A stretch of 39,423 nt of DNA from a virus: the IMG/VR virus record IMGVR_UViG_3300048997_000494, positions 1 through 39,423 of that record; one strand, 5' to 3'. The notes beneath the pieces are model-generated. The model saw nothing but the letters and a program-made list of their open reading frames with translations, was not told where the DNA came from and did no database searches. Below, one piece after another: positions 30,910 to 38,711 of the stretch (its first letter is position 1; each line of letters starts with the position of its first letter). Made by a program: the position numbers and the translations under genes.

Positions 30910-31610
30910 CGTCGTGCGCGACCAGCAAGTTCTTTAACAAACTCTTCGCGCCAAACAACTGAGAACCGATCGAGCACGAACGAGCGAGCTGTCTGAACGA
31001 AATGCATTTGCGCTCGCAGCGGCACTGCTCGCTTGAAACTGTAGATCAGAGTTGCGTCGCGCTCAGGTCCTGCAGCTTGTCCTGGTTTCGCGCGCGCTCG
31101 CCGTTTTCTGGATGAGTTGCGCTGAAAGATTCCAACGCCAGGAATGACAAAGGTTCGTTGATCTCCTTTGTATTGAATCTTGCCCAGCTCCGTGACGTGA
31201 CGCTGCATGTTTAGCTTCTGATAGAAAAGTGATGAGTTGCGAAGATTGGCAGCGAACGAAGGCCGAGCAGCTGCGCCGGTCAACGCGACCGCCAGCTCTG
31301 TTCCAGTGTCGGGCAATTTCTCTCCACCTTCTTCAAACATCGTCAACAGCAGCTCTCCACCTTGCACATTCTTATTGATCGACACTTCGACCCAAAGAGA
31401 TTCAGGACGAGAATATTTTGTGATCTGAACTCGGTTCAGAATGAATTCTTTTCTAATCTGAAACTCTGACCTCAGCGCCTGTTGCTCTACGTTCACAAGC
31501 TCTCTCGCAGTACGCGTGAGCGCGTTGTTTGTGGCGTAAGGGAGTTTTTTGAGGATCAGATCGGTTAAGACCAACGCACCTGAGATATCGATCTTAGTTT
31601 TGATGAGCAT
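30906..31610 (-). CDS. Phage structural protein, tail-completion-like (uncertain)
   Basis: 234 residues from ATG 31608-31610 (an earlier in-frame start adds 3). LILKKLPYATNNALTRTARE, FQIRKEFILNRVQITKYSRP and the end LDRFSVVWREEFVKELAG resemble phage proteins described as minor tail or head-tail completion (gp10/Z-like), which have a LPxAxxxALTRTA start. Basic middle (SSRKRRARAKPG). It is odd to find it before the terminase genes instead of among connector genes. Overlaps the HTH gene by 17 nt. Confidence 0.5.
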   Translation of the reverse strand: MLIKTKIDISGALVLTDLILKKLPYATNNALTRTARELVNVEQQALRSEFQIRKEFILNRVQITKYSRPESLWVEVSINKNVQGGELLLTMFEEGGEKLPDTGTELAVALTGAAARPSFAANLRNSSLFYQKLNMQRHVTELGKIQYKGDQRTFVIPGVGIFQRNSSRKRRARAKPGQAAGPERDATLIYSFKRAVPLRAQMHFVQTARSFVLDRFSVVWREEFVKELAGRARR

Positions 31611-32025
31611 CAGACACAACCTCGCCGCTCGATATCGCTTGAGCTCTAAGCCGATGATGGTAGATGTCCTCGAGTCGAAGACGGCCCACAGGTCGCAAGA
31701 GCAGGATTATCGTCATGGCCTTCTCAGGCCGCGGACTAGTCGAGCCTCGAATCCATTGGTAAATTGCCGTTTGTTCTACTTCTAGATCACGAGCCAGCTT
31801 TGCCACCCCGTACACATGAACAAGTCGCGCGAAACGCGTGTCCCATCCGTACGGGCGGCCGCGCTTTGTCCGCGCACTCGTAGTTTCTTGCTGTTGATTT
31901 GCTGAAATCCATTCGTAAATGGCGTCGGGCTCGACGCCGAGATCTCGAGCAACTTTTGCTATCCCGTACATTCTAACGAGATCCGCGAAACTCGACTCCC
32001 ACCTAGCGGATCGATTAGCCGACAT
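31594..32025 (-). CDS. DNA-binding protein with duplicated helix-turn-helix
   Basis: 143 residues. Two near-identical units, residues 9-41 (FADLVRMYGIAKVARDLGVE, then DAIYEWI) and 61-94 (FARLVHVYGVAKLARDLEVE, then TAIYQWIRG), are 52 residues apart with a basic linker (SARTKRGRPYG). Each is a Cro/XRE-like HTH (AKLARDL as first helix, AIYQWI as recognition). The second continues PRPEKAMTIILLLRPVGRLR and LEDIYHHR, the usual end of such domains. A two-domain chain could bind a tandem site as a monomer. It could regulate late genes, perhaps the 17-bp element; that link is only a guess. Confidence 0.7.
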   Translation of the reverse strand: MSANRSARWESSFADLVRMYGIAKVARDLGVEPDAIYEWISANQQQETTSARTKRGRPYGWDTRFARLVHVYGVAKLARDLEVEQTAIYQWIRGSTSPRPEKAMTIILLLRPVGRLRLEDIYHHRLRAQAISSGEVVSDAHQN

Positions 32026-32235
32026 GAGGCACCAGCTGCATTTGTAGAAAAGTTCGGCTGCCAGATCTAATGAGCTCTGGATTCATGGTTTTGTATTTTC
32101 GAAAGAAGGGAGTAGAGATACCCCCCGGTTATTCGACCTGAAAAGTCTAGGATGACGGGGGGACCGGGCGCATGTTACTGAAGTGTAAGATCCGCGCTCA
32201 CGATCACTGAAGTACGTGTGCTCGTGGCGCGCGCA
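32026..32235. other. 210-bp gap with long-loop inverted repeat
   Basis: No gene is supportable. CCCCCCG (32121-32127) pairs with CGGGGGG (32156-32162) over a 28-nt loop. A short direct repeat ACTGAAGT occurs twice near 32177-32215. This gap precedes the HTH gene and is a likely place for its promoter or for termination of the upstream operon. I see no standard promoter boxes. Confidence 0.35.
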
Positions 32236-32463
32236 CTACGCTGCATTCAATTCGAGCGTTACCTTCCGAACCTTCACGAGTTTGTATTCGCCGACATAAA
32301 CGGTCTCGCCCTTTTCCGCCAGAGTCTCCACGTCTTCGGCGGCTTCCAGCCATGGGTCGGTTTCGTTCCACTCGTATTTCGCGTGCAACGTTTTCGGCAG
32401 ATTGCGCCCGCGTTGCGAGATAATTCGCTGGGACTTCGTGCCTTTGATGTCTCGTGCCTTCAT
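32236..32463 (-). CDS. Hypothetical small protein
   Basis: 75 residues from MKARDIKGTKSQRIISQRGR; the start ATG overlaps the previous TGA (ATGA, 32460-32463). Continues TLHAKYEWNETDPWLEAAED and ends with GEYKLVKVRKVTLEL. Small beta-rich protein with an acidic middle; no family recognised. Last gene of this operon before the 210-bp gap. Confidence 0.65.
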   Translation of the reverse strand: MKARDIKGTKSQRIISQRGRNLPKTLHAKYEWNETDPWLEAAEDVETLAEKGETVYVGEYKLVKVRKVTLELNAA

Positions 32464-32768
32464 GCTGTCTCCTTGTTCAGCCATTCCTTTGGAATGGGCT
32501 TGTGGGTGCGCTCCTCGACCAGAGTCACGTCTGATCGCGAAGCGAATGCTTTCAATTGATCCAGAGCCTCATCCTCGCTTCCTGCCGAGATCGTTTCGAC
32601 CGAACGCCGTTGACCCTGCGGACCGAGGCGCGTGACGAAGATATAAAATTCGACTGGCTTCCCCTCCGGCGGTGCGTCCCCCTTGAGATTCGACAGATAG
32701 ATCTGGTCCAAGAAGTAAGCGACCCCATCTGTCGGCGGAAGAATGAAAGACTTCTGTTTACGCGGCAT
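32460..32768 (-). CDS. Hypothetical small protein
   Basis: 102 residues with the strongest ribosome site seen here (AAAGGAGG eight nt upstream of ATG 32766-32768). MPRKQKSFILPPTDGVAYF, then PVEFYIFVTRLGPQGQRRS and SEDEALDQLKAFASRSDV; alpha-beta pattern with a conserved-looking LDQLKAF helix. No family recognised. ATGA-coupled to the next gene. Confidence 0.7.
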   Translation of the reverse strand: MPRKQKSFILPPTDGVAYFLDQIYLSNLKGDAPPEGKPVEFYIFVTRLGPQGQRRSVETISAGSEDEALDQLKAFASRSDVTLVEERTHKPIPKEWLNKETA

Positions 32769-32813
32769 CGTAGCGCCTCCTTTCCCCCCCCGCCTTTTAA
32801 TCGAGAAATGAAA

Positions 32814-33203
32814 TTAGGCAGGTACCTTCTCTTCGCAGCGGCAAAAGTTGCCCTCGCCGAGATACTGACCGCAATCGGTCCGACTCTTGTGCTCATGCCG
32901 GCAGCTCGGACACGTGAGATCGAGATCGCGCGCCATAACACGACCGGTCGAACGCAAAGGTCCGTCGGCTGTATTTACGACTGGAACGTCATTGTGAATC
33001 GCAATCACCGCTTCCAGTTCGCGAAGCCAGGCCGTAAAATCCATACTATTTCGCAACCATTTGCCGTCGGCAAGTTGAGCAAAGTCGGCCTCGTCTGCCA
33101 GGAGATTCGTCAAAAGCCGCGCGATGAGCATAGCAGAGCGCGGATCAGGAGATTTCTCGGCAACTTGCTCGCGAAACTTTCGAATCGTGTCCGCTGCTTT
33201 CAT
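32814..33203 (-). CDS. Hypothetical protein with C-terminal zinc ribbon
   Basis: 129 residues from MKAADTIRKFREQVAEKSP; ATG overlaps the upstream TGA (ATGA at 33200-33203). Helical body (SAMLIARLLTNLLADEADF, FTAWLRELEAVIAIHN) and a C-terminal CPSCRHEHKSRTDC...FCRCEE zinc-binding site. Located downstream of SSB, so may act with replication; function unknown. Confidence 0.7.
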   Translation of the reverse strand: MKAADTIRKFREQVAEKSPDPRSAMLIARLLTNLLADEADFAQLADGKWLRNSMDFTAWLRELEAVIAIHNDVPVVNTADGPLRSTGRVMARDLDLTCPSCRHEHKSRTDCGQYLGEGNFCRCEEKVPA

Positions 33204-33475
33204 GCGGCCTCCGTGAAGAGCTCGCCTTGTGGCGAAGGATGGCGCTTTTTCCATAGGTCGTACTGCAATTGATGCTCGGGACAAAGATGCTTCCCCGGCC
33301 CTACTTCCTTCGTATGCGCCGCACAAATCGGAGCATCACAGGTCCCCGACCTTTTATTCGGCATTTTCCAGTCACAGAGAGCAACGGCCTGTCGACCGCA
33401 TCCGCAAAACTTAACCCCGCGAAGCCCACAAATCACCGCCGTACTACCCCCCGGCAATTTCACGGTCTCGCACAT
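33200..33475 (-). CDS. Small cysteine-rich protein (putative zinc-binding)
   Basis: 91 residues. A CGCG pair (FCGCGRQ) with CDWK, CDAPICAAH and CPEHQ give six or more Cys and two His in zinc-site spacing. GGGGAG seven nt before the ATG. Ends with PSPQGELFTEAA. Typical of small phage zinc proteins; probably structural or nucleic-acid-binding. The 64 nt to the SSB stop contain no ORF. Confidence 0.7.
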   Translation of the reverse strand: MCETVKLPGGSTAVICGLRGVKFCGCGRQAVALCDWKMPNKRSGTCDAPICAAHTKEVGPGKHLCPEHQLQYDLWKKRHPSPQGELFTEAA

Positions 33476-33538
33476 TTCGATCTCCCCCTCAAATTCGCCA
33501 GGAGCGCGAGTTGCCCCTCGCGCCCCCCGGCTTTGGAT

Positions 33539-33979
33539 TTAGAACGGAATATCTTCATCCGTGATTGGTCCCGCGGCTGCGCCCACTAATTCACGCTCAG
33601 GCTCAGCCGGCGCCGAGCCGCGCGAATGTCCACCGGAATCCGCGCCACCCAACAGAATCAGATCTGTAGCGATCACTTCAGTCATGTACTTTTTCTGGCC
33701 AGTGGTCTTGTCATCCCACGAGCGAGTTTGCAAACGGCCCTCGATATAGACTTTGCCGCCTTTCTTGAGATACTCGCCCGCGATTTCAGCAAGGCGCTGC
33801 CACAGCACTACGTTGTGCCACTCCGCTCGATCCTGCCATTCACCGGCTTTATCTTTGAAACGTTCGTTGGTGGCAATGGTCAACTTAGCCACAGGTGTGC
33901 CCTGTGGCGTGTACTTAACCTCCGGATCTTTTCCGAGATTTCCAATCAGCACAACCCGATTTAAACTTTTTCCTGCCAT
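33539..33979 (-). CDS. ssb: Single-stranded DNA-binding protein
   Basis: 146 residues from MAGKSLNRVVLIGNLGKDPE; AAGGAG eight nt upstream fixes the start at 33979 (the open frame extends to 34228 but adds non-SSB sequence). OB fold: VKYTPQGTPVAKLTIATNER, WHNVVLWQRLAEIAGEYLKK, GKVYIEGRLQTRSW. A Gly/Ser/Pro linker ends in the DEDIPF tip that recruits replication proteins. It protects ssDNA during rolling-circle replication if Rep is active. Only 40 nt separates it from Rep, with a small GCGGC/GCCGC hairpin (33998-34012) just before its ribosome site. Confidence 0.95.
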   Translation of the reverse strand: MAGKSLNRVVLIGNLGKDPEVKYTPQGTPVAKLTIATNERFKDKAGEWQDRAEWHNVVLWQRLAEIAGEYLKKGGKVYIEGRLQTRSWDDKTTGQKKYMTEVIATDLILLGGADSGGHSRGSAPAEPERELVGAAAGPITDEDIPF

Positions 33980-34019
33980 TTTGGTCTTGCTCCTTATGCG
34001 GCTAGTTGCCGCAAACTTG

Positions 34020-35171
34020 TTAAGCCCACTCGCTAGAACTGTCTGGCGCAGCGCCCCACGACGCCCACAAGTTCTGACGAGCAATTCGTTCGTGATGCGC
34101 CGCAAGTTCGTTGCGCAGTTGCGCACGATCTGGGCGAACGGACTCACGACGCGCATACTTGTGAAGGAAAAATAGCCCGGTGAAGCTGACCGCTTCCGCC
34201 TCATCAGACACAACATGCGAGCGCGCACGTGGAACCACGCTGCGAAACACGCCTTTCAAATCGAGAGAGAGCTGCTCGGTCCAACGATTGACTCGCCCCA
34301 AAGCGACAATCTCACTCGAGTCACAATCCGGACAGTGCGCCTGCACCGAATTCGGATGAGCTTCATCAGCTACAGACAGGCCGTAAAAGCTGCCATAGGT
34401 CCGCACGAACCGTTTCTTGTGAGTCGAGAGCAGCAATTCCTCAAGCGCATCAACGTTTCCGATCAGGTCCGCAACCTTCGTCACGTACTTAATCAACTCC
34501 TGCACCGTGCCCTCATCCGCCGCACGAATAAAACTAGTGCGCCCGCGATGACACGTCGCTTCACTCCAAGCCACGCGCAACTCCTCGAAAGGGAAATACT
34601 CACCTTCCATCAGCACATTCAGGTGGGGATGCCAGGTATGTTGTTTCTTGTTGTAAGTGACCTCGAGCGCCACGATGCAGCCCCTAACTTTCCGTTTCCA
34701 CCGCACCGAGCGACGCAAGCGATTCCACGCTTCCCAAAGCGACTTTATTCCCGCAGCCACATCCGTAGAATTGCGCTCAGCCAACACCGCATAGCGCAGC
34801 GAGGTTTTCTCCCTACCCAATAAAAACTTGCTCATACGCGAGCCCAGAACCTTCGCACGCCTATGACTACAATGCGGGCAGACCCGGAGAGAGCACGAAT
34901 TCTCCGCTTCCACCCAATCGTGATTATTTCGGCAGCGCCAGTGCCGAAACTCCCGGTGACACCCTTCACACAATGCAGCCTTTCGTCGGATCACGTGGTT
35001 TTTTGCGCGTGCCAGCGTTTTCACTAGCGCCGCCTGCACTTCGTATCGATCCAGAAAGCGGAATTCCTTCCCGATGAAGGCTTGCTTCGGATCAGAATCC
35101 CAACCTTCCGAATCAACTACTTGCCTGCGTTTGAGTCCTTTTCGATCTGTCGAGTTATTCACTGGTATCAA
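34020..35171 (-). CDS. rep: Rolling-circle replication initiator, HUH endonuclease (Rep_1-like)
   Basis: 383 residues from a TTG (35169-35171), or from GTG at 35162; the start is uncertain. HPHLN (His181, His183) after a hydrophobic strand (GCIVALEVTYN) is the HUH metal-binding box. Tyr229 with Lys232 in LIKYVTKV is the single-tyrosine YxxK motif III. An upstream Cys cluster (CEGC 68-71, C80, C93, CPHC 98-101) and a later CPDC (280-283) look zinc-binding, as in bacterial plasmid Rep_1/pC194-pUB110 proteins. Such proteins nick the plus strand at the double-strand origin and stay bound through tyrosine. A plasmid-type Rep in a terminase-bearing tailed phage is not common. The TTG itself sits in CTTGATA, the core of pC194-type nick sites. 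Confidence 0.88.
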   Translation of the reverse strand: MIPVNNSTDRKGLKRRQVVDSEGWDSDPKQAFIGKEFRFLDRYEVQAALVKTLARAKNHVIRRKAALCEGCHREFRHWRCRNNHDWVEAENSCSLRVCPHCSHRRAKVLGSRMSKFLLGREKTSLRYAVLAERNSTDVAAGIKSLWEAWNRLRRSVRWKRKVRGCIVALEVTYNKKQHTWHPHLNVLMEGEYFPFEELRVAWSEATCHRGRTSFIRAADEGTVQELIKYVTKVADLIGNVDALEELLLSTHKKRFVRTYGSFYGLSVADEAHPNSVQAHCPDCDSSEIVALGRVNRWTEQLSLDLKGVFRSVVPRARSHVVSDEAEAVSFTGLFFLHKYARRESVRPDRAQLRNELAAHHERIARQNLWASWGAAPDSSSEWA

Positions 35172-35380
35172 GTAAAGACTTCAAAACCCTTCCCGCCTGC
35201 AGCATCGATTTGCTATCGGCTTTTCCCAGGTTTTTTTCTCCAGCTCTGGCACGTTCGGACACACTTAGAACGTCGGCTTCACGGAGCACACACACTCCGC
35301 CACCGGCGCTTTAGAATCAGTGGATCGCGCTTAACGCGCGATCCACAATCGGACCAGGTTTTTTGCTTCCAGCTCTGGCA
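35166..35380. other. Candidate double-strand origin region next to rep
   Basis: CTTGATA (minus strand, 35166-35172) overlaps the rep start. Upstream in the gap and gene end are two imperfect direct repeats (35226-35251 and 35354-35380; both CCAGGTTTTTT...CCAGCTCTGGCA), an 11-bp perfect hairpin (GTGGATCGCGC/GCGCGATCCAC at 35320-35330 and 35336-35346) and a weak CGGAG/CTCCG hairpin near 35283-35299. Hairpins, repeats and a nick-like motif beside rep are the usual parts of a rolling-circle origin. No gene is seen in 35172-35316. Confidence 0.5.
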
Positions 35381-35667
35381 GACTCTTCTTGCCCGTCCTC
35401 GTGCTCGGTCGATTGCTCGGGAACAGGATTGAGTGCCGAGAGGCGTGCCGTCGCTGTCGCGAATCCAAAAACCTGGTAGAAATCGGATCCGCTATGTTGG
35501 TTGCGTCCCTCGACACTCAATTCCGTTCCCGTGTACATCCGAAAGCGTCGCCACAGTTCGACCTGGTCCATACCTGCGACGTGGTAGTCGGCCAGCTGCG
35601 GCGTGATCAGATGGATCTCCGTCATCAACTGGCTAACCGTGCGCCGAAGATTTCGAATCGTGATCAT
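35317..35667 (-). CDS. Hypothetical protein, ATGA-coupled
   Basis: 116 residues from MITIRNLRRTVSQLMTEIHL; start chosen because ATG overlaps the upstream TGA (ATGA at 35664-35667). Continues YHVAGMDQVELWRRFRMYTG and FYQVFGFATATARLSAL, then an acidic/basic disordered tail. Its last codons encode the 11-bp hairpin and one of the direct repeats. No family recognised. Confidence 0.65.
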   Translation of the reverse strand: MITIRNLRRTVSQLMTEIHLITPQLADYHVAGMDQVELWRRFRMYTGTELSVEGRNQHSGSDFYQVFGFATATARLSALNPVPEQSTEHEDGQEESARAGSKKPGPIVDRALSAIH

Positions 35668-36065
35668 GCGGAGCTGCCCGACTTCTCCCCCGCGTTGCGG
35701 GAGTTCAGACCTTGCAATTGAGGATTTCTCCGCAACTGGCCGCACCAACATTTGTGATAGGTGTGAACGCCCTGACGGACACATGAATGATTTTGTTGGC
35801 CGAATTGATTAGCGCGAGGATGAGCGAGCTCCCCACGATTTTCCCAAATAAATCCGCACATGCCTTCGAGTGGCTGACTAGGGCAGGAGGACGCATAATC
35901 GGGGCCGAGGCGCTTCTTGAACTCCAAAATTTCATCGACAACGTGAAACTGGTTTTCTGGAAAATCGCCACATGCCGCCATATCGAGAAAGTCATTGAGG
36001 CGCTCGTAATCTTCCCGGCTCATGGTCAAGACCACCTGGCCGTTTTCTTCGCGGTAGTAGCTCAT
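35664..36065 (-). CDS. Hypothetical protein
   Basis: 133 residues beginning MSYYREENGQVVLTMSRED, an N-terminal region like small phage proteins with a DYERLNDFLDMAACGDF helix. The later part has CVRQGVHTYHKCWCGQLRR, possibly metal-binding. ATG overlaps the ATPase TGA (ATGA). No family recognised. Confidence 0.65.
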   Translation of the reverse strand: MSYYREENGQVVLTMSREDYERLNDFLDMAACGDFPENQFHVVDEILEFKKRLGPDYASSCPSQPLEGMCGFIWENRGELAHPRANQFGQQNHSCVRQGVHTYHKCWCGQLRRNPQLQGLNSRNAGEKSGSSA

Positions 36066-37624
36066 GCGATCGCACTCACTTCCTTCACATTCACCTTCAT
36101 GCCAGGCACCGCCTGATAACTTCCCTGCCCAACGATGCGGATGAATCCGTATTCAGCGAGCTTCGCCATCTCGAGATTCTTCGGTTGAGGCCGTCCCAGT
36201 TGAGAGGCCCATCCGCGCGCGCGAAATTCATCGTTAATGTGCTCCGTCTTTTTCGGAGAATCAAAGAAGCCTTCAGAAAGTAGAAGCGCGAGCCGACCGA
36301 TTAGATCCTCGTCGTTTGTTTCGAGAACATAGCGGCGCTTTGTGACGTCGATCACTGGCTTTCTCACGTCGATCGACATCGCGACCTCGTCATTGTTGCC
36401 GCCGACAAACTCATTCGCCGGCGGCGTAACGCGGGGAGCGTCAGTGAGAACAGCGCCGCGGGCGTTCCGTTCAAGCTTCTCGATTCGAGCCTTGAGTTCC
36501 TCGATAGTTTGCTGCGCTTCTTCGTACGCCGACTTATAGTCCACGTTCTCATCCTCCTGGTGCCGGCTTTTCACCGGCTGATATTTTGCGATCGCGTTTT
36601 TTACCATCAGATCGCCAGCTTGCGCCGGCAGAGCCATTGCGATCTTGAATCCAACGTCTCGAGGCATCCAGCTCGGCAAGACATACACTCGCGTGAGCAC
36701 ATCCTCGTAGCACACAAAGAATTGACCGCGGCGAAGCTGCATTACATCTTCCGGCTGTGGTTTCAGCTTCTTTGGGACTGCCATCTGTGAGAGCGTGTGC
36801 TCGACTTCGTTCACTTCACGCTGCACGCCGAGGATCCAGACGCCGACTTGCTTCAAGATTCGCTTGTCGACGCCGGTGATGTCCTGCGAGTCGAGCCACA
36901 TGAAATTGTGCGCGGCCGCGCCTTTGCGGATGAGCGATTCGCCAGCCATCTTTACCGGCGTGTTGCGAGATTGCGGTAAAAACTCCCAGGCCTCGGGAAT
37001 AACGGTGATGACCTCGCGCCGGCGATAAACTTCCTCCATGGCAGAGGCGATCGCGAGCGACTGCATTTCAGTCGAGTATTCGCTCAAGTCCATCACATTC
37101 AGGCCAGGCTCGAGAGTGAGCGTCGATCCGTGCGTAGCCATGTCGAGCTTTAGTCGCCTCAGCTCTGGCATCAGCAGCTTGAAATATTCCGAGAGCTGCA
37201 GATACATACCAGCGGCATACCCAGACGCCGGATGCCCTCGACGGCCTTTGCCGGCTAATGCGACGTCGACATTCTTCGCCACTTCTTCTAGCGATTTGGC
37301 GCCCTGGCACACGCGAATGATCCACTCGCGCTGATACTTCATGCGCTCACGCATCATGGCTTCAAGAATCGATTCGACGAATTGCCAGTCAGCGCGATCG
37401 CGGAAGTAAGGCGGAATGCGACGCGAGTCCACGAATGCACTCTCAGCTCGCTTGGTGAGAAACGCGAGGGCCGGCCGGGGAGGCTCGCCAGAACGCGAGA
37501 GCAGACCCTCGAGCGTCGTCGTCTTCCCGCTGGCTTGCGTTTGCCCACAGACGACGGTATGCGCGAACGGAATTCGGACCTCTTTGCCGGTCGAGACTTC
37601 GTAGCCGAGCAGGATGTCGCTCAT
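36062..37624 (-). CDS. HerA/VirD4-like P-loop ATPase
   Basis: 520 residues. Walker A GQTQASGKTTTLEG (27-40, Lys34) follows IPFAHTVVC, as in HerA/FtsK/VirD4-type pumping ATPases. Walker B is odd: VITVIPEAWEF (205-214), with Pro210 in place of the usual Asp before Glu211. A WLDSQDITGVDKRIL segment (243-256) fits the family's sensor region, and an acidic coiled coil lies near 355-390. A winged-helix-like C terminus is possible (LSEGFFDSPKKTEHINDEF...MAKLAEYGFIRIV). May move DNA or remodel replication complexes. It is ATGA-coupled on both sides. Confidence 0.8.
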   Translation of the reverse strand: MSDILLGYEVSTGKEVRIPFAHTVVCGQTQASGKTTTLEGLLSRSGEPPRPALAFLTKRAESAFVDSRRIPPYFRDRADWQFVESILEAMMRERMKYQREWIIRVCQGAKSLEEVAKNVDVALAGKGRRGHPASGYAAGMYLQLSEYFKLLMPELRRLKLDMATHGSTLTLEPGLNVMDLSEYSTEMQSLAIASAMEEVYRRREVITVIPEAWEFLPQSRNTPVKMAGESLIRKGAAAHNFMWLDSQDITGVDKRILKQVGVWILGVQREVNEVEHTLSQMAVPKKLKPQPEDVMQLRRGQFFVCYEDVLTRVYVLPSWMPRDVGFKIAMALPAQAGDLMVKNAIAKYQPVKSRHQEDENVDYKSAYEEAQQTIEELKARIEKLERNARGAVLTDAPRVTPPANEFVGGNNDEVAMSIDVRKPVIDVTKRRYVLETNDEDLIGRLALLLSEGFFDSPKKTEHINDEFRARGWASQLGRPQPKNLEMAKLAEYGFIRIVGQGSYQAVPGMKVNVKEVSAIA

Positions 37625-37998
37625 GCGGCCATCCTCCAGTGAATGATGTGCCCCTTAAACGGCAGCCTTCCGGCCCAAAAGTCGAGCATCTCCTCGAAGT
37701 CTGAGAATCCATCTCGAAGAGCGAGCGCCTCACGTTCCGACTCGCCGAGTTCAACGCCGTCAATAGCGACGCATGGATCGCAATTGCACTCGTGACCACA
37801 AGCGTCGATCTCGATCACTTCGACCTTCACGCACTCGGCGCGCATGAGCAGCTTTGCGCCTTTGTGGCGAAGCCCGGTATACAGATGCAGCGTGCTACCA
37901 GGCTTATCTGGATTTGCGCGGATCGCGCGGATCGTGTGTGTCTTCTCTCCCGAGAGGACCTTCGGAACGAACCGCGATTGAAAGTTATAGAGCCCCAT
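37621..37998 (-). CDS. ASCH-like protein
   Basis: 125 residues. MGLYNFQSRFVPKVLSGEKT, then HTIRAIRANPDKPG, LHLYTGLRHKGAKLL and C-terminal FSDFEEMLDFWAGRLPFKGH fit the short ASCH fold (YqfB-like), which has a conserved SGxKxxTIR start. ASCH proteins are RNA- or base-binding; the biochemical role is not known here. A CGHECNCDPC cluster in the middle is an unusual addition. ATGA-coupled to the ATPase. Confidence 0.65.
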   Translation of the reverse strand: MGLYNFQSRFVPKVLSGEKTHTIRAIRANPDKPGSTLHLYTGLRHKGAKLLMRAECVKVEVIEIDACGHECNCDPCVAIDGVELGESEREALALRDGFSDFEEMLDFWAGRLPFKGHIIHWRMAA

Positions 37999-38343
37999 TT
38001 AGCGATCCCCCGCGGCTGCAGTTTTGTGTTCGACGAGGCCCACGGTAGGTTTCACCAGCCAATGCTGAAAGATGAGGTATTGCGGACCAGCGTCGTTAAA
38101 CGGCGGCTTATAGTCGATGACCTTTGTGAGAACTTTTCCGTTGTCGCCCTGCGGAAGATCGATCAAATCGAAGGCAGCGCGATCATCTATCCCGACGTAG
38201 ATCGTGTTTCCAGGGAATTTGGCAGATGTATGTACACCCACCCATCCGGAGGAATGGGCACTCTTACCCGTGTCCCCAGCCTGACCGGCTTCAGGTTTCG
38301 GTACAAGCGGTATGGCTTTTAATAAATCTTTGCCGTCGATCAT
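37999..38343 (-). CDS. Hypothetical protein with repeated C-terminal tail
   Basis: 114 residues: MIDGKDLLKAIPLVPKP, WVGVHTSAKFPGNTIYVGID, LPQGDNGKVLTKVIDYKPPF and QYLIFQHWLVKPTVGL. Ends LVEHKTAAAGDR, closely matching the end of the gene at 38708-38920 (LVDRKAAAAGDRS). TAA directly abuts the ASCH ATG. No family recognised. Confidence 0.65.
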   Translation of the reverse strand: MIDGKDLLKAIPLVPKPEAGQAGDTGKSAHSSGWVGVHTSAKFPGNTIYVGIDDRAAFDLIDLPQGDNGKVLTKVIDYKPPFNDAGPQYLIFQHWLVKPTVGLVEHKTAAAGDR

Positions 38344-38711
38344 CAGAATTTGCCCTCGATCCCCTTGGCTTTGCGAATGGCGACCTCAGCATCAGCAATT
38401 TCCATGGCCTGCCGATCGTCATGAGTGGAAAAGAGCGGTTCCATCGGCCAGAATGCGCGAAGATAAGCGAGCAGAGATTCCAGCGATTCAAGTAAGGCTG
38501 GTGCAGCTTCTATGAGATGTGCGTTCGCGCGATGCTCTTCATGGTGCTCGCTCTCGTCGCATTTCACTTCTGCGATCCAGTTAACGCCGCTAAGGGGATA
38601 ACGCCGGTTCCACTTCGGCGGGACTTCGCCGGTGAAAACGACGAACGGAGCATTCGCGTATCCGGAATGCTCACATTTCCAAGGACCAGGGGTGTGCTTC
38701 GTTTCGCTCAT
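38343..38711 (-). CDS. Small phage protein, HTPGPW type
   Basis: 122 residues from MSETKHTPGPWKCEHSGY; the ORF extends to 38846 but the usual start of this common phage family is here, and ATGA overlap (38708-38711) and GGGGGAT confirm it. HRANAHLIEAAPALLESLES is the other conserved segment. Found in many temperate phage early operons; function not established. ATGA-coupled downstream (38343). Confidence 0.8.
   Translation of the reverse strand: MSETKHTPGPWKCEHSGYANAPFVVFTGEVPPKWNRRYPLSGVNWIAEVKCDESEHHEEHRANAHLIEAAPALLESLESLLAYLRAFWPMEPLFSTHDDRQAMEIADAEVAIRKAKGIEGKF

Noticed and set aside
33980-34228. Longer SSB start at 34228
   Set aside because: The extra 83 residues overlap the rep 3' end, and the true start has a strong AAGGAG site.
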